The position numbers and the translations under genes are program-made. The notes below the pieces were generated by a model. It saw only the letters and a list, made by a program, of their open reading frames with translations. It did no database searches and was not told where the DNA came from. Positions 61,883 to 64,000 of a stretch of 64,000 nucleotides of DNA are shown here, piece after piece (the stretch's first letter is position 1; every line of letters begins with the position of its first letter). Origin of the DNA: a bacterium (lineage in GTDB: Bacteria; Planctomycetota; SZUA-567); assembly GCA_003245715.1 (NCBI GenBank), contig QKCJ01000038.1, positions 1 through 64,000 of the forward strand, given 5' to 3'.

Positions 61883-62836
61883 TTAAAGTATTTCTTTTCG
61901 ATTGTCCCGATATTGTCCGGGCGGTACGCCAGTACTTCGCTTAAATGCTCGCGAGAAGGAGTATATTGAACCGTAGCCGCATTGATGGCAGATAGTTTCA
62001 AGTGACATATCAGTGGTGTCGAGATAATGTCTTGCCCGGTTAACACGCAGACAATTGAGGTATTCAGTGTAATTGCAGCCGGTATAGCGCTTAAATTCAT
62101 TACGCAAATGTCCCGGCGAAACATGCATTGCTTCCGCCACAGAAGTCAATTCAAGATGTTCGTTCATATGCTCAAACATAAAAAGCGAGGCCCTGTTTGT
62201 CAGTAACTCTCCTGCGGAGGTTTGATTGGTTCGGGGTTTGTTTGCTGTTTGCCCTTGTTTGTTGCTCTGTTCTATTTCAGTTATATGTATCTGAAGTAAC
62301 TGCTCAAGGATAACCTGAAGGCGCAAGCGTAATGACAATTGCAGGCTACTGCCTGTTAGTCTGGCTGGGGACAGATCAGTTTGCGGTATGCGTTGCCGCA
62401 GCCTTGAGAGATTTTGATAATCTGTTACCAAAGCTAGAAGGTCGTTAAGGATAGACTGGTTGATATCAATACAGTTATTGCGCATCAATTCAAACGTATC
62501 GCTCTTATGCAGAAAGCCGCAGAAAAGCCAGAGTACGTTTTTTTCTGAAATATTGGTATAACCATGGATCTGTCTGGGGAGGACGAGTAATCCCTTGCCC
62601 GGTTGGAGTTCTATATTATTCCCAGAAACGACAGCCCTTGCTTTTTCATGAATAGGGATTACTAGAGTGTACTGGTTATGTAGGGCAAAGCCGAGTTTTA
62701 TCGCTGGTCTGTTTCGCATAAAAATACGAATTGAATATGGTAGGCTCAGAGGGGCGGAATCATCACATTCATAATGAAAAGAATCCTCATTGACCAGATT
62801 CTTGACCTTTTTGCAGAACGCAGATGAGAGCTGCAT
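61883..62836 (-). CDS. AraC-family regulator beside the GH63-like gene
   Basis: 317 residues with a GGAGG ribosome site. Cupin sensor (about 40-115; ALHNQYTLVIPIHEKARAV, PGKGLLVLPRQIHGYTN), a helical linker with a Gln/Asn/Thr-rich stretch near 190-215, and double HTH (about 220-312; TSVAEAMHVSPGHLRNEFKR, LETICHQCGYGSIYSFSRAF, GVPPGQYRDN). It is divergent from the glucosidase-like gene and likely controls it. Confidence 0.86.
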   Translation of the reverse strand: MQLSSAFCKKVKNLVNEDSFHYECDDSAPLSLPYSIRIFMRNRPAIKLGFALHNQYTLVIPIHEKARAVVSGNNIELQPGKGLLVLPRQIHGYTNISEKNVLWLFCGFLHKSDTFELMRNNCIDINQSILNDLLALVTDYQNLSRLRQRIPQTDLSPARLTGSSLQLSLRLRLQVILEQLLQIHITEIEQSNKQGQTANKPRTNQTSAGELLTNRASLFMFEHMNEHLELTSVAEAMHVSPGHLRNEFKRYTGCNYTEYLNCLRVNRARHYLDTTDMSLETICHQCGYGSIYSFSRAFKRSTGVPPGQYRDNRKEIL

Positions 62837-62909
62837 CTTTCCTCCTTTTATGTTATTCGCTAATCTTTATTCTGTTATTATAATATCTGAAAAATATCAG
62901 GTCAAGCCA

Positions 62910-62929
62910 TTAACCTGCGCTAGGGTTAA
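62910..62929. promoter_or_regulatory. Inverted repeat between AraC and the GH63-like gene
   Basis: TTAACC (62910-62915) and GGTTAA (62924-62929) form a 6-bp dyad with an 8-bp centre in the 177-bp divergent gap. It is short, but in the right place for an AraC-family site. A second short dyad, CTGA(N6)TCAG, lies near 62887-62900. Confidence 0.3.
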
Positions 62930-63013
62930 AAATCCATGCTTTGAAGATATTTTTTATGGGCAGGCTAGGTGATATCCTACAAGCGTATAATAATTGTCCT
63001 ATATAAAGGTGTA

Positions 63014-64000
63014 ATGATGAAAGCAGAGAATTTGGAGAGTTTGCGCTGGTATAGCGGGCGTCTGATGGCTTATTCAGGTTTGGAGGGGCAGACCCGTTAT
63101 GCAACATCGCTTGTTGCGGCTACTGGAAGGAGTAATAACCTTGATATCAAGTTGCCTGAGCCGGCAAATTTGAAATTTGGACTTGTACATGAGCGCTCTG
63201 CATTTGGTGGCGATTTTTTCTGGCTTAAGGGGAAGTCGTCGACTGGCAAAGCTCTTAAGGTTAAAGGCTGTTTTGCTGATTGCCACCACTTGCTGATTAA
63301 TGATCCGGGGTGTGTGTGCAGTCTTGAGCAGCCTGAGAGCAAATACAGGTCAATACGCGCTGGGGACAATATGCTTGTGGGACTTGCTTCTGAATTTGAG
63401 CCAGCTCTTGCCGAAAAACCATTCAATGATTTGTGGGATAATTACGTCAAATGGTTTGAGGATCTTCCGTTAAAAGAAACCTGTGATAAGTTGCGGAATC
63501 ATACCCTTGCCAGAGCTGTCTGCCTGATGAAAACGCAAGTATACTCCCCGGATGAGAAGATAAAAAAACGCTGGACGACCCCCGACCGCTGGCCGCATCA
63601 GAAAATGTGGCTGTGGGATTCGGCCTTTCATGCAATTGGCTGGAGGCATCTTGATTGTTCTCTGGCGAAAGAAATACTTGAGGCTGTTCTTGATTGCGCT
63701 GATGAAGAAGGCTTTATCCCCCACATGATGAGTCCGGATTATTTTAGCACTATAACCCAACCGCCAGTACTTGCGCTTGCGGCAAATGAACTTCTTGCTT
63801 ATGGTGCAGACACTGGATGGCTTGAGAAGGTTTATCCGCCATTAGCTGCATACGTCAAGTGGGATCTTGAAAACCGTGATACAGATGGAGACGGACTGGT
63901 TGAATGGTTTATTGAAGAGGATATGAATTGCCGCAGCGGTGAAAGCGGCATGGATAATTCGACACGCTTTGATTCCGCTTTGCAACTTGGAGCTGTTGAC
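63014..64000 (+). CDS. GH63/trehalase-like (alpha/alpha)6 glycosidase, 3' end outside the window
   Basis: 329 codons are open to the window end. Start ATGATG has AAAGG just upstream. No signal peptide. Residues from about 180 give the (alpha/alpha)6 barrel: TPDRWPHQKMWLWDSAFHAI, DEEGFIPHMMSPDY, TQPPVLALAANELLAYG, DGDGLVEW and, at the edge, SGMDNSTRFD. The WDSAFHA and GMDNSxRFD motifs are those of GH63-type alpha-glucosidases (mannosyl-oligosaccharide glucosidase-like); the catalytic acid pair would lie further on. The substrate is probably an alpha-glucoside or related oligosaccharide. It is divergent from an AraC gene. Confidence 0.78.
   Translation, partial: MMKAENLESLRWYSGRLMAYSGLEGQTRYATSLVAATGRSNNLDIKLPEPANLKFGLVHERSAFGGDFFWLKGKSSTGKALKVKGCFADCHHLLINDPGCVCSLEQPESKYRSIRAGDNMLVGLASEFEPALAEKPFNDLWDNYVKWFEDLPLKETCDKLRNHTLARAVCLMKTQVYSPDEKIKKRWTTPDRWPHQKMWLWDSAFHAIGWRHLDCSLAKEILEAVLDCADEEGFIPHMMSPDYFSTITQPPVLALAANELLAYGADTGWLEKVYPPLAAYVKWDLENRDTDGDGLVEWFIEEDMNCRSGESGMDNSTRFDSALQLGAVD

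Noticed and set aside
1-64000. CRISPR arrays, tRNA or rRNA genes, insertion sequences
   Set aside because: I looked for regular short repeats, cloverleaf sequences and transposase motifs and saw none; a computed scan would be decisive.

Overview
The window looks like a chromosomal segment of a Gram-negative bacterium of the PVC group, most likely a Lentisphaerota (Victivallis/Lentisphaera-like) carbohydrate degrader. The grounds are family content only: outer-membrane export lipoproteins, an exosortase locus, prepilin-like proteins with the [13 protein letters not shown] leader placed next to secreted glycosidases, many AraC regulators each paired with a hydrolase, and a LEPR-like DUF4347 surface protein. 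I could not run a search, so the phylum is an inference.

Layout. 1-1.4 kb: a cut-off reading frame and a GntR/LacI-type sugar regulator. 1.7-2.5 kb: periplasmic beta-carbonic anhydrase. 2.9-20.4 kb: an exopolysaccharide/exosortase locus. It holds a Wzz/BY-kinase-like protein whose nucleotide site looks dead, a dockerin-bearing glycosidase-like protein, a Wzy/ligase-like membrane protein, GT2, an Alg14/Alg13 pair and a GT1/GT4 enzyme in one overlapping operon; then, on the other strand, a Wza-like lipoprotein and an HAF-repeat protein with an unusual C-terminal sorting signal; then a WcaJ-like phosphoglycosyltransferase, a giant TPR protein and an exosortase-EpsI fusion. 20.4-23.2 kb: GH36 alpha-galactosidase with divergent AraC. 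23.3-27.5 kb: hybrid histidine kinase, CNT nucleoside transporter and an NtrC-like regulator with altered sigma54 motifs.

28-46 kb: a polysaccharide-degradation region. Two loci share one architecture on the minus strand: cytoplasmic glycosidase, then pseudopilin, then a large secreted clan-A-like glycosidase, with a divergent AraC gene (GH78 locus and GH10 locus). A sulfatase/AraC pair lies between them, and an SGNH/DUF4886 protein and a broken GH28 gene follow the first locus. 46.5-57.3 kb: a DUF4347 repeat protein divergent from a four-gene export operon (TolC-like lipoprotein, HlyD, GAF-HlyD, M50 peptidase-HlyD with a PqqD-like N-terminus). No ABC ATPase is present. 57.4-64 kb: a broken AraC gene, AraC/GH95 and AraC/GH63-like pairs, the last cut by the window end.

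The two most system-like finds are the ABC-less export cassette with its probable passenger at 46.5-57.3 kb, and the repeated glycosidase-pseudopilin-glycosidase module at 30.6-45 kb. The exosortase locus with its single odd substrate comes third. No tRNA, rRNA, insertion sequence or CRISPR array was recognised by eye.
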